A DNA stretch of 64,000 nucleotides from Cristatella mucedo (Eukaryota > Bryozoa > Phylactolaemata > Cristatellidae). Below are positions 20,180 to 33,100 of this stretch, in pieces. The position numbers and the translations under genes are program-made. The notes beneath the pieces were generated by a model. The model worked only from the letters and a program-made list of their open reading frames with translations, ran no database searches and was not told the origin of the DNA. The DNA lies in assembly GCA_009760855.2 (NCBI GenBank), contig WPIO01000138.1:1-64000 (forward strand), given 5' to 3'. Each line of letters opens with the position of its first letter. The stretch's first letter is position 1.

Positions 20180-22250
20180 CATTGAATGTAGCGTGCTGCG
20201 TTCACGTCCAGACCCCACTCGGCCTCAAACAGTGTGGTAGAAGTAGTGCTAGTCTAACACGACTCACGATTATTGCTAGTTAAGCTCGAACCTTTATCAA
20301 CGTTAGTGACACGTAGGTGCAGCACTCGCATATGCCGCCAGCACACCAGTAGCAGGAATACGGCAGCTATGCAGAGCCTATACTTAAGCCTATCAACTGC
20401 TTATCTCTAGCATCAAAAAGTCTTTGATCGCCAGTGAACTTAGTAGGCTTAAATAAGGCTGAGAATTGGCCGTAGATTATCGCTTAATCAATTCTTAGCT
20501 GTTACAATTGAGTAGACAGAAACCAATGATAAATGCCTGTCATAACGTTGCTGATCTTATTCAAGGCTGATCAGTGTAATGCTACTATTCTTCGAACATT
20601 AAGTAGCGGGCAGTGTGTGGAAATTCGCTTAGAATATGCTGTAGCTTCAATCAAGGCTATAAGCCTCTCGGCCTGAAAATCTAAGAAAGTTTAGTAAAAC
20701 GTATCGCTTGGTTTTTCGGTGGCGGACTCACCAACACTCAGCTGAGTGTGTAGTAAATGGTGCGTTACCACTACATTTATCCTCTCACTGCTGAACCAGC
20801 TATCTACTGGTTGATATGCTGCAGGTTACATACATATAATTGGTCTCTGAATTGTGATATATCCATTGCAGGCGTCAGCCACAAAGTGAATAAACTATTT
20901 ACACGGACCGATACTCACAATGGGACAGCAAATGCTTAGCTTGCAAAAGCAGTAATAGTTGTAACAGGTGTTCCAGAGGCACTAGATCTTGGAAAACTCC
21001 GCCTATTATGTTTCCCTTTCCTACTAAATTTAATCGAGTTTTTCGGGAGAAGTTGGTTCCACATTAACTAACTGATAAACCTAAGGAACTCGTGTTAACG
21101 GATGTGTGTGCAAAAACGCCCAACCTAGATTCTGTTTTTCAAATCACTAGGTCTGATATATTGGATGGCAAGCGTTGTGAAGTGTTATATGTATCGCTTC
21201 AGATGAGGCCATCTGTGAATTCATTAGCAAATAATCCCACTCAGAATTTGGTTCATGCACAATTATTCAACCTGCCTACGCCTGGCTTGCTTGCCTTAAT
21301 TAGGGGGCATTTTTGGAAGCTCATCGTGGTATTTCCACGTGACATACCATCGTCTTTTGCTGAAAGCCCAAAGGTTAGATTTGATGACCAGAGAATCAAG
21401 AAGATGCACTTGTGTCAACACGTGCTACAGTACAAAAGATACGATGAAGCTTGACAATTTCGGTCTACCTTGGAGTCCCATGTACAGTCAGACGTTTCAA
21501 AAATGTGAAAGCCTATACTCTCGGGTAATTAGCGTTATGTCCTATGAAAAGTGTAGTTAGGATCTTGAGATTTAACGTAGCATACCAAAGTTTCGTATAG
21601 CTGTGATCTGTCCTATTAATTAACGGTCATTGGTATTGAGTTTACTCATTATAAAAATCGCTAAATACAAGAATCAGTTTAGCAAACCCTAGCTTTACCA
21701 AGGTAAGACCTTAGTCAGCTGATCGCTTCAATTGCTTTTAATCTTAGGTTGCCATCAGTAGCAACTTCATCGAGTAACTTCCACTTCCAACGTGCACAAG
21801 TATGTTTATTTTAAGTTGTGGCAATTCACAAACTAAACTTCTGACGTTTACTTGCAGACTGATGAGAAACGTAAAAATATTCGACACATTGTAAATATTT
21901 CTAGGCACTTGCATACCTTGTACTTTGTCGTTAATAAATTCCGGAGGTAGGATTCTTAAAATTTCTTAGGGAAGTGCGTGAAAGATTATAGGTCTTTGGG
22001 AACCATATAAAATGCGTCTTACTGAATCACATGCTGGTAGCTGTTGTAGTACATTTAGGCAGAGCACACCCAAAGAACGTAAGCCCAGGCTCCGTGAGAA
22101 AAAATACTTTCAAGTGGGCTCGTTTTGAATTTGACTGCCATTTCACGGTTGGCGAATCCTATCACACATTCATTTACTAATACGGGCTTAGCACATGCTA
22201 CAGCAGAATTTTATATTTAGAATAAGATCTTCAATACGTTTTAAACTTCA
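20180..22250. other. Stretch with only weak coding signals
   Basis: No repeat family recognised. Two weak signals. On the minus strand around 20385-20310 a frame reads RLCIAAVFLLLVC, like a signal peptide whose upstream ATG has decayed. On the plus strand 21092-21454 is a 120-codon frame (contains LLALIRGHFWKLIVVF) with no recognised domain, no clear splice context and no second copy. I do not call either a gene. Confidence 0.35.
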
Positions 22251-22256
22251 GAAAAA

Positions 22257-23343
22257 TTATATTATTAATAATAATGCACTCGATTAAACCCCACAGATAA
22301 CTCAATATCTAGACTGGTGCTTTACATTTTCTGCAAATTGAAATGCTACTGATTGGTGAGTAATGTCATGTTTGATAAACAACATGAATAACATTGTTAG
22401 CGGTGACAAGCACACGGTCAGCATGCAAGTGTGGTTAGTGGCAGCATGCACAGTGTCGGCACTCGTAAGCACGCAAAGGACAAACCAAAGGGACTCAGTA
22501 AATTCTGTCCCAAATAGGTGCGTGTTAAAGTTTTTTTTGGAAATGCGATCAAGTCAGGGGATGTTGTTACGCAAGTCGGGAGCGAGTTATAGGCTTTGGG
22601 AGCATACGAACTAAATGCATGGCCTCCGATAGATTTGGCAATTGTTCGAGGTATTGGAAACATTTTAGATTTAGAAAAGCGGGTAGTATGATGCAAGGCC
22701 TTATGGTTAGTAGATCTAGGAGATAGACGCGGCTAAAGACTGAAGTGACCTACCAGTGAGCGACTAAACCTTTAAGTCGATCCGTTGCTTAAATGGTAGC
22801 CAGTGCATGTCGGCAAGAACTGGTGTGATGTGGCAACTGAGGAGCTCACGACAGACAGGCCTAACTGCAAAGTTTTGCACTAGCTGTAATCGCCTGATTG
22901 CGCTTGCAGGTAGGCTAGCAAGCCATGAGTTACAGAAGTCAAGTTGGGATGTTACAATTGCATGGAGCAACATATACGTGGTAGTCTTATCTAAATAAGC
23001 CCGAATTTTAGCAATCTTATGTGCATGAATATAGGCAGACTTGATGGGAGAGCTGATGCCGTCGTCTAACGAGAGTTCACTTCTGAACATGACACCTATA
23101 TTTCGTACAGATTTCACAGGAGAAAAGCTAACAGAGCCGATTTTGATTGTTAGATTGTCAAATTTATAAATCACGCTGGGTTTGCCCATAAGGAGTAAGT
23201 TAGTTTTATCATATTTCAGTTTAAGAAAATTTGCTGCCATCCAGGTGCGGATATCATCAATTCATGCTGCAAATGAGTGGAGAGAATTTTAGGTGCTCGA
23301 AAGCTGGGAGGGATCAAATCAAAGGTACAACTGAGTGTCATGG
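22257..23343 (-). mobile_element. LINE A copy, 5'-truncated
   Basis: The minus strand runs from just downstream of the catalytic motif (CAGTTGTACCTTTG at 23335) through MAANFLKLKYDKTNLL, VTSQLDFCNSWLASLP and VCRELLSCHITPVL to SIGGHAFSSYAPKAYNSLP and the 3' UTR with ATT tail at 22257-22275. Frames 22764-23240 and 22418-22696 are long and little damaged, making this one of the younger LINE A fragments. Confidence 0.92.
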
Positions 23344-23344
23344 T

Positions 23345-24030
23345 GATTGATAATATCTAAAGCTTCCGAAAGATTGATAAAAACAAGCGGAGATACTCTA
23401 CCCACGTCAGCATTCCTAAGTAGGTAGTTGTTAATCCTATGCAATGCACATTTTTTGGATTGGTTAGCTCTTATTCCAGATTAAAGAAAATACAATTGAA
23501 ATTACTTGAACGTATTTATATTGGTTTTGCCTGTTTAATCGGTATCTATTGAAACCTTGTCTATAATATCGCTGGTTATATGTTTAGGAAATATCTAGAT
23601 TCGATAAATTTTGTTCTGATGCTCGCTGCACCATCATCAGCTCCTGAATAAGTTTATTGTTCCCAAAGACTTGTGCTTCGGTAAATGGATGGACTGTAGG
23701 CCTAATACTCGTAACAACAATAATGGTGTTAAATTTGCATTGCGACCCAGGAAACGTCTATTTGGTTCCGTAGATTTTAAAATTAGTGACACAGAAGCAT
23801 GATGAAACGGTCAAAAGTTGATAGGTCTGTGCTAAAAATCTTAGCAGAATTAGAGAGATGGGCACTGTGTAAGATTGGTAATATTGTATGTGGCCGCACA
23901 CATAGCCTTCAAGCATACAAAATCTCACACAGGACGAATCACACGTAACCACGATACACTGTGATAAATAAATGCATATCAGTTGCAGCTTTTTAAGTCT
24001 CGTCAGTCAGTGCACATCAAAACTCCAGTC
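23345..24030. other. Stretch without recognised genes
   Basis: No supported exon or known repeat. Around 23355-23450 a faint similarity to the RT region at 25780-25900 (GATAATATCTAAAGC, CCGAAAGATTG, GAGATACTCTA) suggests the LINE A copy at 22257-23343 extends further upstream after an internal deletion. Confidence 0.4.
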
Positions 24031-24432
24031 CAACGCAAGATCCTGGATTTGGGACCATGCGAAATAAAGGCGAGGTCTCCAGAGGCTTTGAGGTGAGGAT
24101 GAAGTATAGCCAAACATTTAGATTCCAAATAGCTAGCCTTACTATGCTTATCCGGGTGGGGGAGTAAATGTGATACCTAGATTTAGGTCGGAGAATTACG
24201 GAACCCAAAAGTTATTGGCTAAATCTTGAAGTCGTGTGCCCCTTGTTTGGGAGCTAGTGCTGGTAAGCTAGAAGAGCTGCAATGTGGCAATTAGGATGCT
24301 ACTGACAGATCAGAATCGCAGCAGCGTTTTGCAGTAGCTGTAAGAGCCTGATTTAGCATGCGAGTAGAAAAGCTATCAGCATGGTACTCAAGTCAAGACG
24401 GGAAGTCACAAATGCTTTTCATAAACTCAATA

Positions 24433-24632
24433 GGTCTGCTGACTCTGCTATGGTTCTCAGTTTCTCTTTGTTGCTTGAGATGAAGCCTGTCGGCCACCGA
24501 ATTTGTACCAAAAGCCGCTTTGACTGCTAGGTTGCTAAAACAATCGCTCTCCCGTAACATTCACATAGTATTTATGGCTTGTGGAGTTACAGACGGAGAT
24601 ACATTACGTTATATTACTAATGCATGGACTAG
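24433..24632 (+). mobile_element. LINE B 3'-terminal fragment nested in LINE C
   Basis: It starts CTGCTGACTCTGCTATGG and ends GGAGTTACAGACGGAGATACATTACG followed by TTATATTACT, the LINE B terminus. Only about 200 bp of 3' UTR are present. It is in opposite orientation to the surrounding LINE C, so it inserted later. Confidence 0.82.
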
Positions 24633-25765
24633 TTAGGACCCAGTATCCGGTCTATGAAAGCCCTTGTTTCAGCATGGTTACGTAGCTGAATGCAAGCACA
24701 CATGACTGTATAGCAGACGATGACGTCTTATGTTTGGTTGCGGAAGCGCTGTCATAGCGGTCACCTCTTATTGCACATAGTGAAGCACGGACTTGCCATC
24801 GGCAGTAGGTTAGGAAGCTTCGTAAGCGGCAGATTACGAGTCCTCCTTCTTTATTATCCCAACGGGATTCCAAATATGTAGGTTCCGATTAAAAGTTATT
24901 GTCCTTGTCTAAACACGCAATAACTTTAGCGAGACCAAGTAGCTGAAAGTTGGCAGATTTGACTGTGGTACTGATGTGGTCGTCTAATGATAGGTATATT
25001 TGAAAAGATACGTTTAGATGTCGTGCAGATTTAACATGAGATATAATTGCAGGACCGATATTAAGGGTTTGACTTTTCAATTTCCAAATTGTGGCAATTT
25101 TGAGATTGTGACACTGTCATTAGTGTATGGGCTGTTGTGATTTATGGCAGTGATAATAATAATAATATTGCACTTGATATATGCACGTGATATATATTAG
25201 CAAAGGAGGCAAAGGCCTGGGAGTAACGCATAGCACGGCGAGCTGGGTAGTACCAGGCTGGCCTGCTTAGGAATCCGTATCAGTAATCTTCTATGAACCG
25301 GCTTCAGTTTTCTGTGTGGTATCTCCTACCTGCCGCTTAGACAGTGTCTAATTACAGAAAGCACACTCAGTGTTCCGCAATTAGTAAGTTGGTTTTAGCA
25401 TAATTCAATTTAAGAATGCTCGCCACCATCCTTCCCCCGGTTGTGATCAATAGATGCTGCAAGGGTAAAGAGAGCAGTTGAGGTGATGAAGAGCTGGGAG
25501 AGATCCAAGCAAAGATACAACTGGGTGTCATACACATGGAAGTGAGTACCTAAAAAGTGGCCTAGAAATCACATCTGCAACACAGAGACTATCAACTAGT
25601 TTAAAATCAGGACCGATCACAGAGCCCCGAGTTCCCCAATACTTCAGTGGTTCCCAGATTGTCTTTGTCCGTTCATAATAATATTCAGGTGTCTCCTACT
25701 GAGACAGCACCTGAATCATTGTAATTCAGAATTCTTGTTTCCAAGGCGAGGTGAAAAGCACTCAC

Positions 25766-25943
25766 AAAGGATTCGACAAGGCTTGGAGATATTATCAGTA
25801 GCAGCCGAAAGATCGAGCAAATATGCAGACATACTCTCTCTCGGTCTCCATTCCAAAGGATTCGACAAGGCTTGGAGATATTATCAGTAGCAGCCGAAAG
25901 ATCGAGCAAATATGCAGACATACTCTATCTCGGTCTCCATTCC
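25766..25943. repeat. Recent 89-bp tandem duplication inside LINE C
   Basis: Unit 25766-25854 is repeated at 25855-25943 with one visible difference (ATACTCTCTC versus ATACTCTATC). The unit covers RT motif A of LINE C. The near identity in an otherwise decayed element shows the duplication is much younger than the insertion. Confidence 0.95.
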
Positions 25944-26053
25944 AAAGTAAGTCATCATCCAATCGAAGCAATGCCGACTCATTTGAATCAGTAGGTCTAG
26001 AACAAGGTGCAAACTTATAAGTAATGTTGGTAGTTTAAATAAATAAATCATTT

Positions 26054-26082
26054 AATATATATATATATATATGTATATATAG

Positions 26083-26139
<57 letters not shown>
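26054..26139. repeat. Compound (TA)n-(GA)n microsatellite
   Basis: TA repeats at 26054-26080, then AGACACAG and GA repeats at 26087-26139. The left flank (AAATAAATAAATCATTTAAT) resembles the reverse complement of the SINE1 tail, suggesting the repeat grew from a retroposon tail. Confidence 0.95.
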
Positions 26140-26141
<2 letters not shown>

Positions 26142-26516
26142 TAAATGAGCAGGTCTACCAGGCCTAGTTTCACTGTCTCTTATTTAACTGCTAGAAGAAA
26201 GATCGGGAGAAGTAACTTAAGCTCGCTTAATCTAGTGTTGCTTTCTTGGGTAGTGGCCTGAGTAAAGCCTTTTTGAAAGGTTTTGGGACGGGCTAGTGAT
26301 ATTCTTATTATCTTAGTGATACATGGCAGCAGCTATCAATGCAACGAATAAGAAGGACAGTGGGAATGTGCTCCACAAGACTAGTTGTCTTCTTCGATTA
26401 GGATAATAACTTCGGGAGGAGGTCATAGTGACATCGTTGAATGTAGACTTTGAAATGCTGCATATAATTTAGGGACATTGTTCCACGCGGAATGCTGCCA
26501 TTCTAGGTATGGACTG

Positions 26517-26650
26517 CCGAGATGGTTTGGTCAGGCGGTTAAGGTGCTCGCCCCAACCACGGTCTGACCGAGGTCGTGGGCTCGAGCTCCGAGGCATAAG
26601 TGAAGCGCCTGAATAGAGATTAAGTTATCTTGGGGGCCATATTAATGAAT
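26517..26650 (+). mobile_element. SINE1 copy, plus strand
   Basis: It opens GCCGAGATGGTTTGGTCAGG (A box), has the B box GTGGGCTCGAGCTCC and the LINE A-like end AAGCGCCTGAATAGAGATTAAG, then GGGGGCC in place of the usual GGGGCGC. The AATGAATTA tail passes directly into a (TA)n run at 26650-26699. Inserted into LINE C. Confidence 0.85.

Positions 26651-26699
<49 letters not shown>
26650..26699. repeat. (TA)n microsatellite at the SINE1 tail
   Basis: About 50 bp of TA repeats with one TG interruption, beginning exactly at the 3' end of the SINE1 copy. Confidence 0.95.
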
Positions 26700-27499
26700 T
26701 ACATACCCGATATTGTTGACCACGAAGCCAGGGAAGAGGTCAACTAGATCATCACAGTCATCACTAGGTAAGGAGCTCACCTTCAAGTGATTAAGGTGGT
26801 GGTTGATCACAGACATCAGCATTTTTGTCACTGTTCGTTGGGGATTCAAAAATGTTCTACGGAAGCTAGATATGGCCTTCACATTGATCGATTACTATAT
26901 ACAGTAGTCCTCGTATGCCCGCCAGTCGATGAAAGGTTTATTCTGATCTTGTGTATGCTTTTTCAAGCTTTCACTAATCAAACGTAGCTATTTAAATGTC
27001 TGTGGTAAACCATAGGCAATCTGCTTAAAGCAGAATTTAGTAAGAAGTGGTGATGACAAATTGCAGTTATAAAAGGAACATGCCGCCTCTGCAAATCATG
27101 TCACTGAAATAGGCGAGCCTAACCAATTGCAAAGTGTGAATACTGAAATTGCTACGTTCCCACGGTCACATTGAAAAAAGGACACTGCAGTTTGCTTTAA
27201 ATGTTATTAAATGTTATTGCGTAATTACTGGTGTTTAATTGCACAGTATAATTGATTGAATGATATTACAAAAAAGTGGTTTAGAATTAGCCAGAGCTTT
27301 ATGCACAGAAAATGACAACTCCTTGGCTTTACTTACATGCTGCCCGAACTCCTACTGGATATGTTATCAGCCAGGTAGAAGAAACTAAATTTCTAAATTT
27401 GCACTTTGTAATTGTCAAGAGGTCTTACCATTCTGTATATCTCTCGAATTTTGTAGAAGTTCTAGAACTAACGGAACCACTTGAAGCGAGCTTGTTGAC

Positions 27500-28690
27500 A
27501 TCTTGTTGACCAAGAAGATAGAGGAGTTATCAGGTAGGTCATGATTGTGATCACCAGGTAATGAGCAAGCCTGGGAGCTGTTTTAAAAAAGAATTATCAT
27601 AGAATTTATTTGGTTGTACCTCGTGATTAAACAATGTTTTTAGCGAGGCTATGCTCGCCCTTTGCTTGGATTGATTGGTTCAATGCCAGTAGTCCTAGTA
27701 TACTTATCGTTGGATAGCTAGTCTTGATTCGTGTATATAGCCAGTTTAAAGTCAGTGGGAAACCATAGGCGCCCTCAGTGCTCTTAATCTGACTTGATAA
27801 CTAGTCAAGCGAATTGCACAGTGTGATGTACTAGTAATCTATCAACGACGACAGGCCGGAAAGCGGATTGAGCTGCAAAGTTGAAGCACAGATTCCCGTA
27901 CGGACGGCATTGATGACATCAATCTTAAGGTATAGCGATTCTCATGTGACATTCAATGGAGATGAGTACACTCTATGGGGATGAGGATTTCGATGTGGAT
28001 TATTCTACTAAATGAGATCAGCACGTGATCGGATGCACCAAAATCGGTAATAATAGCCGGTGATAGTGCAGTGGTGCACCTACATTGTGTCGATTGTATG
28101 ACCCTTAACGCTAATACGAAAATTCGATTGAGCCACACAATGAAATGGGTTAGTCAGTGCATGAAATATGGTACTGATGGCATCAGCAGAGTCATCAACA
28201 AGTGTGTTGAAATAAAACATGACGAAGAAAGATGAATTTCAAGCGGATTGAATCCGAATAACATTAGAGGAATTTTAGTCAAAATGAGGACTTGATAAAT
28301 TGAGTGTAATAGAAAACAGCCACCATTTGTAGCTGGTTGCCATATGAACTTAAAAGACTAAATTCTGAAGACTGGTTCCAGGAGACTGCAAGCGGCTTGA
28401 AATTAGAGAATGAGCGTGCCGAAAAATTGACCCCCTCTCCAGATTTGACTGATTTCGGGATGCGACAGAAGATGTAATGCTGTAGAGTTGTGTCGTTATT
28501 GGTGTGGCAATTACCCAATTTTAGTGAGCTCTTAATAGTAACAAGAAAGCCCAAGCCTTTGTTCAGAAAATCATCACCTGCAAATAGGCATGCAGCAAAC
28601 AAAGATATTATTCCAAAGACGATTGTCACGTCCGGGCCACCGTATGTAAAGCAGGCTTGATGGCCAGTAATCTGAAGAGATTCTCAGCTA
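27500..28690 (-). mobile_element. LINE C endonuclease region
   Basis: On the minus strand 28475-28400 reads HYIFCRIPKSVKSGEGV, matching LCHIPRSVKTGGGV in the LINE A endonuclease (51190-51240). 28140-27960 matches the later endonuclease block (ISLCGSIEF, then GSYNR and a block near SDHVLISF). 27800-27510 matches the linker already seen at 27055-26700, so two elements or an internal duplication are joined here. Frames are broken; the conserved GDFN-like block is unrecognisable. Confidence 0.68.
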
Positions 28691-28699
28691 AGCTTGAGA

Positions 28700-29520
28700 A
28701 TGGACGGACTGAGCATTACTATTCAATGTTGGGAATACCACACTGGAATGAGGTCATCTACTTGGGGCCTTGCATGATTATGGGGCCACTTTTGTTTTTC
28801 TTCATGCATGCTTCCCAGATCTAGGCATCTGAAATAACATACAGGGATGCACATTCACGGTGAAAAACGGAAATAGCTACTCGCAGTAATAGCTATTTGC
28901 CAGGTTACTAGCAACCAGCAAATGCCACAAGGGTAGGGGAGCATGAGCTATGACGAAGCAGTGGGCCTATTGATGTTCATAGGCACAGTCACTTCCTACA
29001 CACTGTGTTTAAAAGAAGAGTAAGCTGTAAATAGTTCTTAGCTCTATCGGTTATATTTTATTTTTATGCAAGGACTTTAATTTTCAAAATAAAATTCAGC
29101 TCGGGACGAAAAACGTTAGTAGCTCTTGGTGTCGTTAGACGACAGAAGTCTTTAACCAGTATGCCAGAAGGTCCTGAAGCTACGCAGGTTTTAAGTTGAA
29201 ACCTGGTGATCCTAAAATTATAACTACGCTAAACTTATTCTGATTTCATTTACATGCATGTGGGAAGATTGACTAATAGGTCTACCGTGATGGAGTTGTA
29301 TTACATAGGAAAAGAGGCAAACCGGCTACGGTTTAGTTTAATGATGTATATTTTATTCTTACTAAAATATAAAGATATGAGACCAAAAGCCTTAAAGGTA
29401 GCATGCAAAATTCATAATAGGAACCTTTTTTTTACTACTTGCAACTCACTTGCCTAGATTTCTACAAATTGACCAGCACGATGATAAAAGAGACTGTGTG
29501 TTGAATTATTTCATTGTCAT
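28700..29520. other. Stretch without recognised genes
   Basis: I see no repeat match and no convincing exon. A 67-codon frame at 29254-29457 is unremarkable in AT-rich DNA. Confidence 0.4.
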
Positions 29521-29524
29521 ATGA

Positions 29525-29760
29525 TCGTTAATATTATGGATATAATTGGATTGTTATAAGATTGATTGTTATAAGATAATGCTATAGCATAATACTAGAT
29601 CGAATTTTCCCTTAAAGTTTACGATGAATTTATGATTTTTTTAATCATCTGAGAATGCTGCATAGCTCTCTGTGGTGACCATATAGAATTAATCACTGGA
29701 GAAATCGCAAGCAGTGCAATTGCTAGTTTTTGCATGAAATAATTTCTAGGATTTTATAAG
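29525..29760 (+). repeat. Unclassified repeat X2, copy 1
   Basis: It aligns with 33940-34188 in direct orientation (shared TAATACTAGA, TTTACNGTGAATTTATGAT and CAGAATGCTGC). The two copies flank the LINE A element at 30136-33220. Non-coding; no known family recognised. Confidence 0.7.
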
Positions 29761-30135
29761 TTCGAAAAATATGCACGATGCACATGGTTAATAATGATTT
29801 GGGAAATCGTTAATGCATCTAGCGACTGTGTCATTTCTAGTGAATGGATTTTTTGAAAACAATAAAATACAAAAAGCCACTAAGTCAAGCTTTGGATGCT
29901 TGGCACTGTTTAAGTGAGACGTAATAACCCCGGTAATTTTGTGATTTCAAAATCTTAGATTCAATCTAACGCCGAATAACGAGCCATCGGCTAACGCTTG
30001 GCATTTAGTTTTTATCATCACCCCTGCGAACAAGTACACCACAGGGGATAATAATATTCAATTTATTGCGATTTTCATTATTTTAAAACTGCCCCTTAAT
30101 TGTACTTATATTTCTTCTTACTATATCCACTATAT

Positions 30136-33100
30136 CCTGACATAGAGCGCTCCAAAGTGGGTTCGTGTTTGTTGCATAATACCTCCAAAAACCGAAGTTT
30201 TTGCCAACAGCATATACGGAAACGATACACCCCAAGATCAATCAAAACTGTCGACGGAGTCGCCATTATAGTGAACTCGAAGTTCAACTTCAAGTCATTT
30301 GCAGTACCCTCGAAGCAGTCTTTTGAATAAATTGTCTTCGTCTCATCCGATAACGAGCAACTGTGGAGGTAGTCTATCGCCCACCAGGTGCCAAATCCTC
30401 CTTTATCTCAGATTCCTCAGATCTCATTTTAATTATGTGTGCAATATATCAATCCATCCTCGCTATTGGTGTATTCAACCTACACTTTGAGAACTGATCT
30501 GACGCTTCCAGCACGGAATTTCGTGCATTGACTGACTCATCGTCTCTTGTGGCTCATGTGAATGGCCCTACTCACATCAAGGGTTACACACTCGATCAGA
30601 TTGTCCTATACAACTGCCCTAGGTCATCACCAATTATTACTGAGTCCTATTTATCTGAACCCATGCGAATCTCATTCAATCTACAGTGTGTGCGCACCTC
30701 CTCTTCTAATAAAACCTGTGAATTGCATAACCTTAGATCCTTGAAATCGATGCTGTACGTGCGAGAATATTTGCTTCCATTCTGCTGCACCGTCACCCAC
30801 CGATCTGTCATCATTGATAGATAGCTACAACACGACACTAGCTGACACGCTCAACGAGTTTGCACGTCTGACCAACCTGCTGTGCACAGTCGCCCAGACG
30901 GCCTGTGGTTTACCACAGACATTAAGCTAGCTAGGCCTACTAAGCACCAGCTTGAAAAGCATACACACGATCAGGACTGACTGTCCATTGACAGGCACAT
31001 GTAGACTACTTACTGTAGGTCATAGCAACTGATCCTAGCAAGGGCCAAGTCTAGCTTCAATAAAAACATTGTGGAATCACAGACGCACGATCCAAAAATG
31101 CTGATGTCGACGATCAATCACCTCCTCAGCCGATCCCAGATTAGCTCCTTACATGATGATCCCGGTGATGATCTAGCCGATCGCTTCTATCGTTTCACTG
31201 TGCAGCAGATTGACACGATTAGGGAATCCAACTCTGCGATGACAACATTTCCTACTATAATATTGTTCCCTGACTCCTGGCAGTGCCTCAATGTCTACAT
31301 TTAATCAGGTCACACAGTGATCTAGTCCTAAATTTCGTATCCCAATCAAACACGATCCTAAGCCCTCTGGACCGTATTCCCATGTCCTGCTCCTACTTTG
31401 CATTGATCTGCTCCTGTAAAGCATAACTGCCATCGTTAATATGTCATTAGCCTCAGGTCATGTCCCAGCACCTTTCAAAAAAGCTGTAGTCAGGCCAGTT
31501 CTCAAGAAAGCCACACTAGACCAAGATAACTTAGCCAACAACTGCCCACTCTTCTTTCTACCATTCCTATCTAAGACGCTAGTACGGATAATAATAGTAA
31601 TAATAATAATTCACTTGATAAAGCGCCCTCAGAGAACTCAATCTCTCTCTAGGCGCTTTACATTTGCTGTAAAGTGAAATGCAATTGAATGGTAAGTAAA
31701 ATAAGCATGGTGGCGGACCAGCTGTACTCATACATCAAAACGTCCATCCATGCTTGTAAGTTTCAGTCTGGGTTTAAAGCTGACTTCTTTGCGGAATCCG
31801 CATTGCTTAGGGTATACAACGACATACTTTGGCATGAAAACATGGGTAGAGTGTCTCTGCTTGTTTTGCTCGATTTTGTGGCAGTTTTGATACCATCGAT
31901 GACAAACTTCTTCTAGCTTGCCTCTCATCTCACATGGGCATCACTAGCACTGCTCTGCAATGGTTCAGGTCCTATTTCAGTGGGAGACTCCAGAGTATTG
32001 ACGTGAATAAACGAAGGTCATCCGAGGTACCTCTGAAATATGAGGTACCTCAGGGCTCCGTGCTAGGTTCGGTTATTTTCACAGTTTATACTCTCCCTCT
32101 TACTAATGTGATTGCCGAGCACAATCCAGGTTTTCACTTCAATGTGGATGACAATAAGTGGTACCTTTGCTTTGATCCCTCCCAGCTTTCGAGAACCTAA
32201 AGTTCTCTCAACTCAATTGCTGCATGTATTAATGACATCCGCACGTTGGTGGCAACAAACTTTCTGAAACTAAATGATGGTAAAACTAACCTACAAGTTA
32301 AGGGCAAACAGAGTGTTATTGAGAAGTTGGAAAGGCTGCAGTTAAAAATTGGCTCTGCCAGCAAATCTTCTGCTGTATTAGCAGGGTATCTAGGTGTCAT
32401 GTTTAAAAGGGACCTCTAGTTAGACGACTACATTAGTTCCACAGTTAAGTCTTCCTACTTTCAGCTACCTAACAATACTAAAATTCGGGCTTGTTTAGAT
32501 AAGGACACCACGTCCAAGTTGGTCCACTCATTGCTGACATCCCGTCTTGACTTCTGTAACTCACTGCTACCTGGCCCACCAGCAAGTGCAATCAGGCGAT
32601 TAAAGCTGGTGCAAAACGCTACAGCTAGGGTGGTAGGTCTTGAGCTTCACGGTGGCCACATCAAACAACTTTTCACCGACTTGCACTAACTACCAGTCAA
32701 GCAATGGATCGAATTTGAGGTTTTCTCACTGACTTATAAATAATTGCATTATTTGGCTCCAACCTATCGCTCAGATCTACTCCCCCACCAGGCCAAGCAT
32801 TGTACCACCCACTTTTCGGAATCCAACAGCTTCAATACTTCGTCCAACCCTAAAATCCTTTGGAGACCGTAGAATTAGTTTGGATGCTCCCAAAGCATGG
32901 AACTCATTCCCGACTTGAGTCAGAACATTCCCTGACTTGACCACATTAAAAAGAAATGAAAAACGCGCCTATTTAGGACAGCATTTAGAGAGTCAATGTG
33001 ATTTTTCCTTCATGTGCTTGAGTTTAATGACACTGTACATGCTTCCACCAACCACATTTCCATGCTGACCCAGTGTATGTCACTACTAACCATGTAATTT

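Larger units (their letters stand above)
24035..27055 (-). mobile_element. LINE C, old LINE A relative, RT region with insertions
   Basis: Reading the minus strand 5' to 3': 27055-26700 gives KMLMSVINHHLNHLKVSSLPSD-like sequence (linker between endonuclease and RT); 26500-26145 the RT start; 25995-25700 SALLR, LLDLSA; 25540-25370 the block after the catalytic motif; 25080-24889 LNIGPAIISHVKSARHL and LSLDDHISTTVKSA; 24420-24040 the C-terminal domain. It is interrupted by SINE1 (26517-26650), microsatellites (26054-26139, 26650-26699), an 89-bp tandem duplication and a LINE B fragment (24433-24632). All frames are broken; similarity to LINE A is clear but low. Confidence 0.78.

Noticed and set aside
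21092-21454. 120-codon plus-strand frame as a gene
   Set aside because: No recognised motif, no second copy, no promoter or splice context; the length is possible by chance in 64 kb.
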